18,809 nucleotides of DNA. Origin: Ruminococcus sp. GTDB lineage: Bacteria; Bacillota_A; Clostridia; Oscillospirales; Ruminococcaceae. The position numbers and the translations under genes are program-made. Positions 7,901 to 15,117 of the stretch are shown in pieces. Every line of letters starts with the position of its first letter. The first letter of the stretch is position 1. A model generated the notes under the pieces. It saw only the letters and a program-made list of their open reading frames with translations, searched no databases and was not told the origin of the DNA. The stretch is from positions 1 to 18,809 of the forward strand of contig NZ_JAIKXF010000067.1 in the NCBI RefSeq assembly GCF_024684275.1. Direction: 5' to 3'.

Positions 7901-8280
7901 AGGTCAGAGCGCTGCTTATCAGTAAGAGAGGGGTTCTGATAAGCCTGAGCTATCGCGGTCATATAGTGACCTACCGAGTGACCTGCGATGTTGGTGCTTT
8001 CCCAGCCGCCGTAGCGCTTTGCACCGTAGGTGTTGAGGCCAGCGTTTTCACGGAATCCTGCGAGGAGCCTGTTGGTGTCGAATGCCAGGAGATAGTCAAG
8101 CTCCTTGTTGAATGCGTTGACACTGTAGGCGTCAGTCATGGTCACGTCTGAGATGCTGAAATTACGGATGTTTGCGTCCTCTGCCGCGGAGATGCTTGTT
8201 ATTGGGAAGTTTGTGAACGAACACATCATAGCAGCAGCAATTCCGAATGATGTCAGACGAGAGGGAAGTTTTGATAACAT
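4906..8280 (-). CDS. Cellulosomal GH127-type beta-L-arabinofuranosidase with malectin-like domain and dockerin
   Basis: 1124 residues: signal peptide (about 1-33), GH127/DUF1680 catalytic region (about 45-620), a beta-rich DUF6805-like module (about 675-822), a malectin/CBM-like module (823-1010; YFVDCGDHNTY, LNYIIIRT), a Thr linker (1017-1042) and a dockerin (1043-1115). In the characterised HypBA1 enzyme a zinc ion is held by Glu-x-Cys and a Cys-Cys pair whose first Cys is the nucleophile. Here ETC (Glu362, Cys364) and FWCCTGSGMES (Cys431, Cys432) match, so it should be active, releasing beta-L-arabinofuranose from arabinan, extensin-type or pectic side chains. GH146 is a close alternative family. 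In the second dockerin loop, DVDTSSKGLTAGD replaces the standard 12-residue loop, as in some R. flavefaciens dockerins. AAAGGAGG (8289-8296) supports the start. Monocistronic. Confidence 0.88.
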   Translation of the reverse strand: MLSKLPSRLTSFGIAAAMMCSFTNFPITSISAAEDANIRNFSISDVTMTDAYSVNAFNKELDYLLAFDTNRLLAGFRENAGLNTYGAKRYGGWESTNIAGHSVGHYMTAIAQAYQNPSLTDKQRSDLYKRMTTLVDGLRECQKNSKGKPGLIWAPTHPNGTGVEVQFDMVEAGKSNIITEAWVPWYTIHKLMTGIVDIYNATGYAPAKDLGSDLGDWVYNRCKTWNDQKHRTVLSIEYGGMNDCMYELYAITGKDNHAVAAHYFDDTNLHETIAKGGANVLNGKHANTTIPKFIGALKRYIICNGKTINGEKVDATRQLQYAEAFWDIVVTHHTYITGGNSEWEHFGMDDILDKERTNCNCETCNSYNMLKLSRELFKITGDSKYMDYYESTYYNSILSSQNPETGMTTYFQPMATGYFKVYSTPFDRFWCCTGSGMESMSKLGDTIYMHGDNTVYVNMYQSSILNWKDKNMKITQESTIPSGDTTKFTIDGSGAVDFRFRIPDWKAGNMTVKVDGEKYSYKTVDGYAQVTGDFKKGDTIELTIPEAVKAYSLPDKNTVYGFKYGPVVLSAELGKQNMATGSTGMNVTIPKDKVTPSENIRISDNSTTVNTFMTDISDHLVRDGSTLNFKLKDTDHDLTFSPHYMQYQQRYGIYWNFQSSSTAVDRPARSKSTVTDTVQPGYGQYENDNLHDMQETNTQGITDDSTYRYAKSGGSFSYRMAVDKEAEYTLLTVKFRKSDNGKSIRIVVGDTVLYSGTLDYKGNSDVYDVKLIIPPEVMDKNVKAVNADGTDYDVLTVTFSSNDDKESAKVCDFIYMTAVKPLYEYDSSIAYFVDCGDHNTYTLSGKDKLGYYNSLTEQIYGPDGVTGAEWGLIDDTTDQYDGSKNSAGIYTANTWCDERNTGDGRDKTASFRYTKNQYENNIDRHLDYGFTLPNGKYSVEMCFSNPWNCSTSPSVYANYGKDDQKLIAENCATNGSTVSKGEVTVKNGKLELNFRSADKAINLNYIIIRTLEQEPLPIATTTIATTTTTTTTTTTTTTSQAPKADKLGDANCDGEIDMSDVVLIMQSLANPNKYALGGSDEKAITEKGLANADVDTSSKGLTAGDALRIQEYLLHKIDSFEAAV
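5167..5208 (-). repeat. Fourteen consecutive Thr codons (trinucleotide tract)
   Basis: An uninterrupted run of 14 ACN codons, six of them consecutive ACA, codes residues 1025-1038 in the linker ahead of the GH127 dockerin. On the plus strand it reads as repeated TGT. Slippage would change linker length in steps of one Thr without breaking the frame. Confidence 0.85.
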
Positions 8281-8316
8281 ATGGAATTCCTCCTTTAAAT
8301 TTTAATATCCACCAAT

Positions 8317-8345
8317 ATTGTAACTCATTTTTTTCTGCGAGACAA
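8317..8345 (-). promoter_or_regulatory. Likely promoter of the GH127 gene
   Basis: On the minus strand TTGTCT (8345-8340), 17 bases, TACAAT (8322-8317), with the -10 box 36 bases before the ATG at 8280. Boxes are imperfect but correctly spaced. The remaining stretch to the divergent GH3 promoter (8346-8494) is AT-rich and shows no clear operator. Confidence 0.45.
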
Positions 8346-8494
8346 CCCACAAAATTACAGAAAAGGTTGAAAATATTTTGTTTAAATTCATACTCTATTC
8401 GTAAATATACATAATTTGCAGAATGTGATATATTGTAAATATGTGAACAAAGCTGCACCTTAGCTTGATGCGGCTCAGTCATTCTCGGGTTTTG

Positions 8495-8523
8495 TTGACG
8501 TTTATTATGTATTGTGGTATAAT
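8495..8523 (+). promoter_or_regulatory. Promoter of the GH3-DUF6273 operon
   Basis: TTGACG (8495-8500), 17-base spacer, TATAAT (8518-8523), with TGG directly before the -10 box (extended -10). It is divergent to the GH127 promoter, 150 bases away. Confidence 0.7.
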
Positions 8524-8575
8524 ATCCTTATCTATTGACTGGTGACGGTCCCGATATACTACTGAGGAGGAAAAA

Positions 8576-11056
8576 ATGAAAAAAACGCTGGCACTATTGC
8601 TTCCGCTGGCAATTCTGGCTTCCACAGCCTCATGCGCGGAACAAAACACAAAAACATCGGAATCAGATTCTGCAATTGAATCAGAAATTGAAATTGCATC
8701 AGACAGCACAGCAAAGGACCACGGTCCGAGGTATCAGAGATTCGCTTCTATGACTCCCGAGGAAATAGCAGGCGAGCTTACACTTGAACAGAAGGCAAGC
8801 CAGATGGTACAGCCTGCGGTCTATAACATCACAGAGGATGACATGAAAGCCAATGACTACGGCAGTATCCTTTCCACAGTCGGCTGTATCGACTCGGATG
8901 CATGGGCTGAGACCGTTGACGGCTTCCAGCAGGCAGCTATCGAGTCTGAGGCAGGTATTCCATACATCTACGGACAGGACGACGTTCACGGCGTTAATTA
9001 CTGCCGCGATGCAGTTTACTTTCCCCACAACATCGGTCAGGGCGCTGCCAACGATGAGGAGCTTGCCTATCAGGTAGGTCTTATTACAGCTGACGAAGCA
9101 AAGCTCTGCCATATGCTGTGGAACTTCTCGCCCTGCGTTGCTCAGTCCGTTGACCCTCGCTGGGGACGTACATACGAGTCATATGGCTCTGACCTCGAAA
9201 CAATAACCAAGCTCAGCACCGCCTACACAAAGGGACTTCAGGACGGCGGACTTGTTGCCTGCGCAAAGCATTTCTTTGCTGACGGCAATGTACTGTACGG
9301 CACAGGCGAGGAGGGCGCTCCCCTCAAGCGTATAGACCGCGGCGATGCACAGCTCACAGACGCGGAGATAGAGGAGCTACTGAAAGTATATCAGGCTCAG
9401 ATAGACGCAGGCGTTCAGACCATAATGATAAGCCATTCGGCTCTCAATGGCGTTAAAATGCACGAAAACAAGGATTACATCATGAAGCTCAAAAACGAAA
9501 TGGGCTTTGATGGCTTTATCGTCAGCGACTGGGGCTCTATACAGCATATATCAGGAGATTCGTATAAAGATCAGGTAATAACGAGCATTAATGCAGGTAT
9601 AGATATGCTTATGGAGACCGACAGATACGCCGAAGCAAAGCAGATAATCGTTGATGCTGTAGGCAGCGGAGAGATAACCGAGGAACGTGTCAACGACGCT
9701 GTTACGCGAATAATCAAGGTCAAAAAGGAAGCAGGCATATTCGACGATCCGCTCTGCGAGAACCTCCAAACAAAGCAGAAGGAAACTGGCTCTCTTGAAT
9801 ACCGAAAGGTAGCCGAGAAGCTTGTGGAGGAGAGCCTTGTGCTTCTCAAAAACGAGAATAACGTGCTTCCGCTTAAAAAGGGTACAAAGGTCTATATCAC
9901 AGGACCTGCGGCAAACAGCTGTCAGGCACAGTGTGGAGGCTGGACTATGGACTGGAACGGCTCTACCTCAAAGGACGTCCCCGGAGTTACCACCATACAG
10001 GAAGCCTTTGAGCGCTATGCCGAGGACTACGGCATAGAGGTCATAACAGATAAGGAAGAAGCAGATAAAGCCGATGTTGTACTGCTTTGCTTAGGTGAGC
10101 AGAACTACGCCGAGTGGAACGGCGATACCGAGGATATGAGCCTTTTCGGCACGCTTGGTCTTAAAGGCAATAAAGAAGCCCGTGCAGAGGCAAAAGCTCT
10201 CGGCAAGCCCACTGTTACCTGTATCGTGGCAGGCAGAAATGTTCTCATCAACAAGAGAGTATATGATGACTGGGACAGCGTGGTTATGTGCTATCTGCCG
10301 GGTTCTGAGGGCAAGGGCATATCCGATGTGCTCTGCGGCTGTTCAGATTTTACAGGCAAACTCCCGTCCCCTTGGTACAGCTCATTAAACCAGATACGCA
10401 CAGACAATTGCTGGCTCGAAAGAGGCTACGGTCTCAACTACGGCGACGGCTTCAAGGCGCAGACTGAGCCTGAGACAATTCTTGATCCGCCGACTGAGGT
10501 AGAGCCCGATCCTGCAATTGCAGGCACGAATTACACCCCCGGACTTTTCAAGGACGGCGTTTATGTCAATGATTATGCTAAAATCAAAATCAATGTTCCC
10601 GGAAACTTGAATTATTTTCCTTATACACTTGAAGAAAAAGAGGAAGATATAGCAGCGCTTACTGATGAAGAAGATATTATTCGTGAAACGTCCAGAACAA
10701 TTGACGGTGTATTTGCAAATGCAAAAGAAACTGTTGATGTTATATATGTAAATACTAAGTTGGCTTTCCCTGACGCTGAAAATGTTACTGTGGAAATGAT
10801 ACTTGATGATTACAAAGCGTGGATAGAAAAGTTTTTCATTTCAGACGATTCAGAGTATGATTGGAAGGAAAGAACAAAGGTAAAGCTCGGAGCAGAAGAA
10901 TTTACAAGAGATTTAGTTTTCTATGATGAGACCTGTTTTGACGCTATTTACATGAAAAAGCTTGATGATGACCTCATGTGCTGGGTATATGTGTCTACTT
11001 GTCTTCCCGAGAGAACGCCCGAATACTATGAATCACTGTTCGAGGATATAAAGTGA
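8576..11056 (+). CDS. GH3 beta-glucosidase/exoglucanase lipoprotein with an extra C-terminal domain
   Basis: 826 residues. The lipoprotein signal has Cys20 (ASTASC). The GH3 barrel spans about 60-395 and the alpha/beta sandwich about 410-625. GFIVSDW gives the nucleophile Asp318; LGEQNYAEWNGD gives a likely acid/base, Glu513, by analogy with barley exo-beta-glucanase. YGQDDVHG (133-139), KHFFADG (231-237) and SHSALNGVKMH also fit that exo-1,3/1,4-beta-glucanase branch. Known role: removing terminal beta-D-glucosyl units from glucans or oligosaccharides, here at the cell surface. After a Pro/Glu linker (about 630-650), residues 656-826 form an acidic domain (LFKDGVYVNDYAKIKINVPG) that resembles domains of small clostridial lipoproteins and is not part of GH3. 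Its DNA is clearly more AT-rich (17 G/C of 60 at 10561-10620 versus 33 of 60 at 9241-9300). GAGGAGG at 8564-8570 supports the start. Exact substrate unknown. Confidence 0.87.
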   Translation: MKKTLALLLPLAILASTASCAEQNTKTSESDSAIESEIEIASDSTAKDHGPRYQRFASMTPEEIAGELTLEQKASQMVQPAVYNITEDDMKANDYGSILSTVGCIDSDAWAETVDGFQQAAIESEAGIPYIYGQDDVHGVNYCRDAVYFPHNIGQGAANDEELAYQVGLITADEAKLCHMLWNFSPCVAQSVDPRWGRTYESYGSDLETITKLSTAYTKGLQDGGLVACAKHFFADGNVLYGTGEEGAPLKRIDRGDAQLTDAEIEELLKVYQAQIDAGVQTIMISHSALNGVKMHENKDYIMKLKNEMGFDGFIVSDWGSIQHISGDSYKDQVITSINAGIDMLMETDRYAEAKQIIVDAVGSGEITEERVNDAVTRIIKVKKEAGIFDDPLCENLQTKQKETGSLEYRKVAEKLVEESLVLLKNENNVLPLKKGTKVYITGPAANSCQAQCGGWTMDWNGSTSKDVPGVTTIQEAFERYAEDYGIEVITDKEEADKADVVLLCLGEQNYAEWNGDTEDMSLFGTLGLKGNKEARAEAKALGKPTVTCIVAGRNVLINKRVYDDWDSVVMCYLPGSEGKGISDVLCGCSDFTGKLPSPWYSSLNQIRTDNCWLERGYGLNYGDGFKAQTEPETILDPPTEVEPDPAIAGTNYTPGLFKDGVYVNDYAKIKINVPGNLNYFPYTLEEKEEDIAALTDEEDIIRETSRTIDGVFANAKETVDVIYVNTKLAFPDAENVTVEMILDDYKAWIEKFFISDDSEYDWKERTKVKLGAEEFTRDLVFYDETCFDAIYMKKLDDDLMCWVYVSTCLPERTPEYYESLFEDIK

Positions 11057-11811
11057 TGAAGAAACGTAGAGCAATGACCGCATTTGGCTGTGCATTATGC
11101 ATAGCCGCTGCGGGAGCTTTTACTGGCTGCTCAAATGGTAATAAAAGCTCAGAGCCTGTTTTGCCTGATGTTCAGACAGGTGGATATGTTACTTTCGGCT
11201 CTTATGAGCAGGATAATGACTTGTCAAACGGCAAAGAGGATATAGAATGGCTTGTACTTGCAAGAGAGGATAATAAAGCGCTTCTCATAAGCAGATACGC
11301 ACTTGACGTTCAGCCCTATTCACAGCACATAACCGAAGTTCCGTGGGAGAATTCTTTCATGAGGAAGTGGCTTAACGATACATTTCTGAATGAAGCTTTT
11401 TCTTCGGAGGAGCAGAACAGTATAATCACCTCAACCGTAACAGCGGACGAAAATCCACTGCACAAATTATCTCAGGGCAATGATACGCAGGATAAAGTCT
11501 TTCTTTTGAGTGCTGCTGAGGCATATGAATATTTCAGCTCAAACAGTGAACGTCTATGTCAAGGAACCGCATATTGTCATGCTCATGGAGCACCTAAATC
11601 TAAAGATACAGGTAACTGCTGGTGGTGGCTGCGAACGCTCAACAGTGCATATGTTGCTGCTGTGGTCGATGATGAAGGTCCAATTGAAGCAGGTGCGGCG
11701 GATAATGATAAAAATAACTCTTCATCAGGCGGCGATTATGTTACTTGTATGGAGGCATCGGTTCGTCCATCTGTCTGGATAGACCTTGAACTCGCTGACA
11801 TGAAACGGTGA
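11056..11811 (+). CDS. DUF6273-type lipoprotein, overlapping the GH3 gene
   Basis: About 251 residues. A lipoprotein signal ends in FTGC (Cys25). The body shows the pattern I know from DUF6273 proteins: VTFGSYEQ, IEWLVLARED, ALLISRYALDVQPY, FMRKWLNDTFLNEAF, DKVFLLSAAEAYEYF, a WWWLRT element, and VRPSVWIDL at the end. This domain is common in Firmicutes, resembles the formylglycine-enzyme/lectin-like fold in layout, and has no established function. The ATG at 11056 shares one base with the GH3 stop (TGATG). A GTG three bases earlier (11053) is also possible, and GAGG at 11042-11045 suits either start. The tight overlap implies one mRNA and coupled translation with GH3, so a role at the surface in glucan handling or enzyme presentation is inferred. 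Confidence 0.75.
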   Translation: MKKRRAMTAFGCALCIAAAGAFTGCSNGNKSSEPVLPDVQTGGYVTFGSYEQDNDLSNGKEDIEWLVLAREDNKALLISRYALDVQPYSQHITEVPWENSFMRKWLNDTFLNEAFSSEEQNSIITSTVTADENPLHKLSQGNDTQDKVFLLSAAEAYEYFSSNSERLCQGTAYCHAHGAPKSKDTGNCWWWLRTLNSAYVAAVVDDEGPIEAGAADNDKNNSSSGGDYVTCMEASVRPSVWIDLELADMKR

Positions 11812-11846
11812 AAAACAGCCTGTACCACGGTACAGGCTGTTTTTTT
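11811..11846. terminator. Bidirectional terminator between the GH3 operon and metF
   Basis: AAAAACAGCCTGTACC (11811-11826) pairs perfectly with GGTACAGGCTGTTTTT (11829-11844), with further T residues to 11846. The A-run on the left serves as the T-run for the minus strand. It begins on the last base of the DUF6273 stop codon and ends 26 bases from the metF stop. Confidence 0.88.
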
Positions 11847-11872
11847 ATGTATGCGGAATCTTCTATCACAGG

Positions 11873-12754
11873 TCATCTGGCGGTACAGCAGCTTACGGAA
11901 ATAAGGCTTTCTACAGCCTCGAATATCTTCTGCGCAACATATGGGTTATTCATGGTGTACAGGTGTATACCGTCAACGCCCTCGGCTATGAGGTCTGTTA
12001 TCTGGTCGATGGCATAGGCAATGCCTGCATCGCGGAGAGCTGTTTCGTTATGCTCGTATTTTTCAAGGACGCGGACGAACTTCTTTGGCAGCTGTACTCC
12101 GCAGAGCTTTACCATGCGCTCTATCTGGCGCTTGTTGGTAACAGGCATGATACCTGCCTCGATAGGGACGTCTATTCCTGCAATGCAAGCCTTTTCGCGG
12201 AATTCCATAAAATATCTGTTATCAAGGAAAAGCTGGGTTATCAGGTGGTCTGCGCCGCATTCAACTTTGTGGCGGAGCCATTTCAGGTCGTCAACTGCAC
12301 TGATGCTCTCAGGGTGTACCTCGGGATAGCAGGCAGCTATGATATTGAAGTCATAATGCTCCTTTATAAATGAGATAAGGTCGCTGGCATGGCAGAAATC
12401 TCCTGTTTCAGCCGAATCCTCTCTCCTGTCGCCGCGGAGTGCGAGAACATTTTCTATGCCGTGAGCCTGCAAGCTGTCAAGTATCGCGGCAGCCTGCGCT
12501 CTTGTAAGACCTGTACACGGAAGATGAGCAACACTTTCTACTCCGTATCTGTTCTGTATATCAGAGGCTATCTGTATGGTCTTTAAGCCGTTTTTTCCGC
12601 CCCCTGCGCCGTAGGTCACACTTATGAAATCAGGGGATATATCAGAGAGTGCATTCAGAGTATCGTATATGACTTTCTCATCGGTATCAGGCTTGGGAGG
12701 AAAGACCTCAAGGGAAAACACAGTTTTGTGTTCAAATAATTCAGCAGTTTTCAT
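11873..12754 (-). CDS. metF: Methylenetetrahydrofolate reductase
   Basis: 293 residues, close to the 296 of E. coli MetF. It reduces 5,10-methylene-THF to 5-methyl-THF with FAD, supplying the methyl group used by MetE. Matching elements are SLEVFPPK with Glu16 (the catalytic Glu28 of E. coli), ISVTYGAGG, the LPCTGLT strand, and NVLALRGDRR with Asp109 near the flavin. CYPEVHPES, DHLITQLFLDNRYF and GIMPVTN complete the barrel. The protein is cytoplasmic. Its ATG lies inside the end of metE (14-base overlap), with GAGGTG in the metE coding sequence four bases upstream, so it is the second gene of a metE-metF operon with coupled translation. The order, metE before metF, delivers the methyl acceptor enzyme and methyl donor supply together. 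Confidence 0.95.
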   Translation of the reverse strand: MKTAELFEHKTVFSLEVFPPKPDTDEKVIYDTLNALSDISPDFISVTYGAGGGKNGLKTIQIASDIQNRYGVESVAHLPCTGLTRAQAAAILDSLQAHGIENVLALRGDRREDSAETGDFCHASDLISFIKEHYDFNIIAACYPEVHPESISAVDDLKWLRHKVECGADHLITQLFLDNRYFMEFREKACIAGIDVPIEAGIMPVTNKRQIERMVKLCGVQLPKKFVRVLEKYEHNETALRDAGIAYAIDQITDLIAEGVDGIHLYTMNNPYVAQKIFEAVESLISVSCCTAR

Positions 12755-15014
12755 TTCGCACCTCTTTTGCAGCGTTCACAAGGTTTTTAAGGCTGGGGAC
12801 AGTCTCTGCGTTTCCTCTGGTTTTAAGTCCGCAGTCAGGATTTACCCATAGCTTTTCGGCAGGGATACGCTCCCTCATCTTGCCGATAGCAGCCTTTATC
12901 TCCTCCTTTGACGGAACTCTCGGAGAGTGGATATCATATACACCTGGACCTACCTCTGTGCGGAAGTTATTCTCCCTGAGAACATCAAGGATAGTCAGGT
13001 CCGAGCGTGAAGCCTCAAAGGTGATTACATCGGCGTCCATATCGTCGATGTCCTTGATAATATCGGAAAATTCGCTGTAGCACATATGTGTGTGTATCTG
13101 AGTTTCGGGCTTTACGCCGCTGTGAACGTATCTGAATGCAGGTATTGCCCAGTCAAGATAGTCCTCTCGCCAGTCAGACCTGCGGAGAGGGAGTTTCTCG
13201 CGGAGAGCAGCTTCGTCCACCTGTATGATGCTTATTCCGTTTTTTTCAAGGTCAAGAACTTCTTCACGGATAGCAAGAGCAATCTGCAAAGCGGTCTCTC
13301 TGAGGGATATATCCTCTCTCGGGAATGACCAGTTGAGTATAGTAACAGGACCTGTGAGCATACCCTTCATAGGCTTTTTTGTAAGGCTCTGAGCGTACAC
13401 CGACCATCTTACGGTCATTGGCTTTGCACGTGAGATATCCCCCCATACAACAGGAGGCTTTACGCAGCGTGTGCCATAGGACTGCACCCATGCCTTTTCG
13501 GTGAAAAGGTAGCCGTCAAGGCACTCGCCGAAGTATTCTACCATGTCGCTGCGCTCGAATTCGCCGTGTACAAGTACGTCCAGACCTATTTCCTCCTGCA
13601 ATGCTATGCATTCGGCTGTCTTTTTCTCAATGAAGAACTCGTAATCGCTGTCGGAGAGCTCGCCCTTGCGGTGTGCGCTGCGGACGGACTTTATCTCGGC
13701 AGTCTGTGGGAAAGAGCCAATTGTTGTGGTGGGGAAAAGTGGCAGCTTGAAGCGCTCTTTCTGTATGCGCTCGCGCTCTGCAAACCCGGGAAGTCTCACG
13801 AAGTCCTTTTCGGTAAGGGCGGCTACCTTTTTTCTGACTGCTTCGTTGCCTGTGGTTCTCGGCTCGCTGTGAAGCACGGCATTTCTGCGGTATTCCTCGC
13901 TTTCGGCAGGACTTTTTGCAGAGGTTATCTTTTTCAGCTCAGCAAGCTCTGTAAGCTTTTCTTCAGCGTATGCAAAATGCTTTTTGTACTTATTATCGAG
14001 CTTGGTCTCGTTGGAAAGAGTGCAGGGAACGTGGAGAAGTGAGCATGAGGTGCTGATAACTATACTGCCTGCGTACTTTTCAAGCTCGGAGAGAACTGAA
14101 AGAGTGGAAGCGTAATTGCTGCGCCAGATATTCTTTCCGTTTACAACTCCTGCAAAGAGCGTCTTCCCTGTGGGGAAGCCGTTTTGCTTAATGATCTCAA
14201 GGGACTTTTTTCCTTCGGTGAAGTCAAGTCCGATGCCGTCAAAGTCAAGAGCGCAAAGCTCCTTATAGCAGTCGCGGACGTCACCGAAATAGGTCTGCGC
14301 AATAACCTTTACCGAGCCCTTGCTTCTGAGGATATTCTCGTAAAGTTCTGTGAAAAGGCGTATATCCTCGGCTGTCATATCCATTACCAGTGATGGCTCA
14401 TCAAACTGTATCCACTCAGCACCAAGTCCGCTGAATTTTTTCAGAAGCTCAGAATATGCAGCTGCGGTCTGTTCAACAAAGTCTGAGGCTGTTTTTGTGC
14501 CTTTGTATCTTGCAAGCTTTAAGAATGTGTAAGCGCCGATGATAACGGGCTTGGTCTTTGTACCGCTGCTGAGAGCCTCGCTGAAAAGCTCAAACGGCTT
14601 TGTGCCGCTGAGCTTTATCTCGGTGCTGTCGTCTATCTCAGGCACCATGTAATGGTAATTAGTGTTGTACCATTTTTTCATGGCAAGGGCTTTAACATCG
14701 CCTTTTTCGCCCTGATACCCTCTTGCAGCCGCAAAGTATGTATCAAGCTCTGAAAGTCCGAGAGCTGTATATCTTTCGGGGACGGCGTTAAGCAGGAATG
14801 CTGTATCAAGAACTCCGTCATAGAACGAGAAGTCGCCTGACGGGATAAGGTCAAGTCCGCTTTTTTTCTGTATGGATAAGTTATATGAACGGATATCCTT
14901 TGCTGCTTTTTCAAGGTCAGCGGCTGTTATCTCGCCGCGGAAGTACATCTCGCTGGCAAATTTGAGCTCGCGTAACTTGCCTATTCTTGGGTATCCGATA
15001 ATTGATGTCTGCAT
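12741..15014 (-). CDS. metE: Cobalamin-independent methionine synthase
   Basis: 757 residues, full family length. It transfers the methyl group of 5-methyl-THF polyglutamate to homocysteine, giving methionine, with a catalytic zinc. The zinc ligands are present: His643 and Cys645 in HTHMCYSEF, Glu667 in ITFEASRSD and Cys728 in VNPDCGLKTR (E. coli 641, 643, 665, 726). The N-terminal half, MQTSIIGYPRIGKLRELK with WIQFDEPSLV, and the C-terminal half starting near FPTTTIGSFPQT show the usual duplicated barrel. GGAGG (15023-15027 in reverse) eight bases from the ATG supports the start. It is expressed with metF. The upstream neighbour is a LysR regulator in the same direction, 103 bases away. I see no S-box or T-box riboswitch in that gap, so control is probably by the LysR protein. 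Confidence 0.97.
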   Translation of the reverse strand: MQTSIIGYPRIGKLRELKFASEMYFRGEITAADLEKAAKDIRSYNLSIQKKSGLDLIPSGDFSFYDGVLDTAFLLNAVPERYTALGLSELDTYFAAARGYQGEKGDVKALAMKKWYNTNYHYMVPEIDDSTEIKLSGTKPFELFSEALSSGTKTKPVIIGAYTFLKLARYKGTKTASDFVEQTAAAYSELLKKFSGLGAEWIQFDEPSLVMDMTAEDIRLFTELYENILRSKGSVKVIAQTYFGDVRDCYKELCALDFDGIGLDFTEGKKSLEIIKQNGFPTGKTLFAGVVNGKNIWRSNYASTLSVLSELEKYAGSIVISTSCSLLHVPCTLSNETKLDNKYKKHFAYAEEKLTELAELKKITSAKSPAESEEYRRNAVLHSEPRTTGNEAVRKKVAALTEKDFVRLPGFAERERIQKERFKLPLFPTTTIGSFPQTAEIKSVRSAHRKGELSDSDYEFFIEKKTAECIALQEEIGLDVLVHGEFERSDMVEYFGECLDGYLFTEKAWVQSYGTRCVKPPVVWGDISRAKPMTVRWSVYAQSLTKKPMKGMLTGPVTILNWSFPREDISLRETALQIALAIREEVLDLEKNGISIIQVDEAALREKLPLRRSDWREDYLDWAIPAFRYVHSGVKPETQIHTHMCYSEFSDIIKDIDDMDADVITFEASRSDLTILDVLRENNFRTEVGPGVYDIHSPRVPSKEEIKAAIGKMRERIPAEKLWVNPDCGLKTRGNAETVPSLKNLVNAAKEVRNENC

Positions 15015-15048
15015 TTCATATTCCTCCGATATGTTTTAGTCTGTGAGT

Positions 15049-15079
15049 ATTGTAACATATTTCGGCTGTAATGTGTTAA
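15049..15079 (-). promoter_or_regulatory. Candidate metE promoter
   Basis: On the minus strand an extended -10, TGT-TACAAT (TACAAT at 15054-15049), with a poor TTAACA (15079-15074) 19 bases upstream. The weak -35 suits a promoter that needs an activator. A start near 15042 is inferred. Confidence 0.4.
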
Positions 15080-15101
15080 TATCAAAAAGAAATGCAGCAC
15101 C

Positions 15102-15116
15102 ATAGCTAAAAGCTAT
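15102..15116. promoter_or_regulatory. Palindromic candidate LysR operator (MET-box-like) upstream of metE
   Basis: ATAGCT-AAA-AGCTAT, a 6-bp dyad with a 3-base centre, containing the LysR T-N11-A signature. With flanks, the minus strand reads TATAGCTTTTAGCTATG, which resembles the MET-box of streptococcal MtaR/MetR-type regulators (TATAGTTtnaaACTATA as I recall it). It is centred near -67 from the inferred metE start, where LysR activators usually bind. A weak RNA hairpin after the LysR gene is the alternative; no strong T-tract follows directly. Confidence 0.5.
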
Positions 15117-15117
15117 A

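Noticed and set aside
8162..8709. Minus-strand open frames crossing the GH127-GH3 intergenic region
   Set aside because: They overlap the starts of both real genes and the divergent promoters, and their sequences look like no protein.
13566..14042. 158-codon plus-strand open frame within metE
   Set aside because: Antisense of metE, a full-length conserved gene.
15102..15116. Intrinsic terminator of the LysR gene
   Set aside because: The stem is six AT-rich base pairs and the T-rich stretch lies well downstream; the operator reading was preferred, though not proven.
15015..15117. SAM (S-box) riboswitch or T-box upstream of metE
   Set aside because: The gap is only 103 bases and shows no long structured leader or terminator/antiterminator pair; the short palindrome fits a protein operator better.
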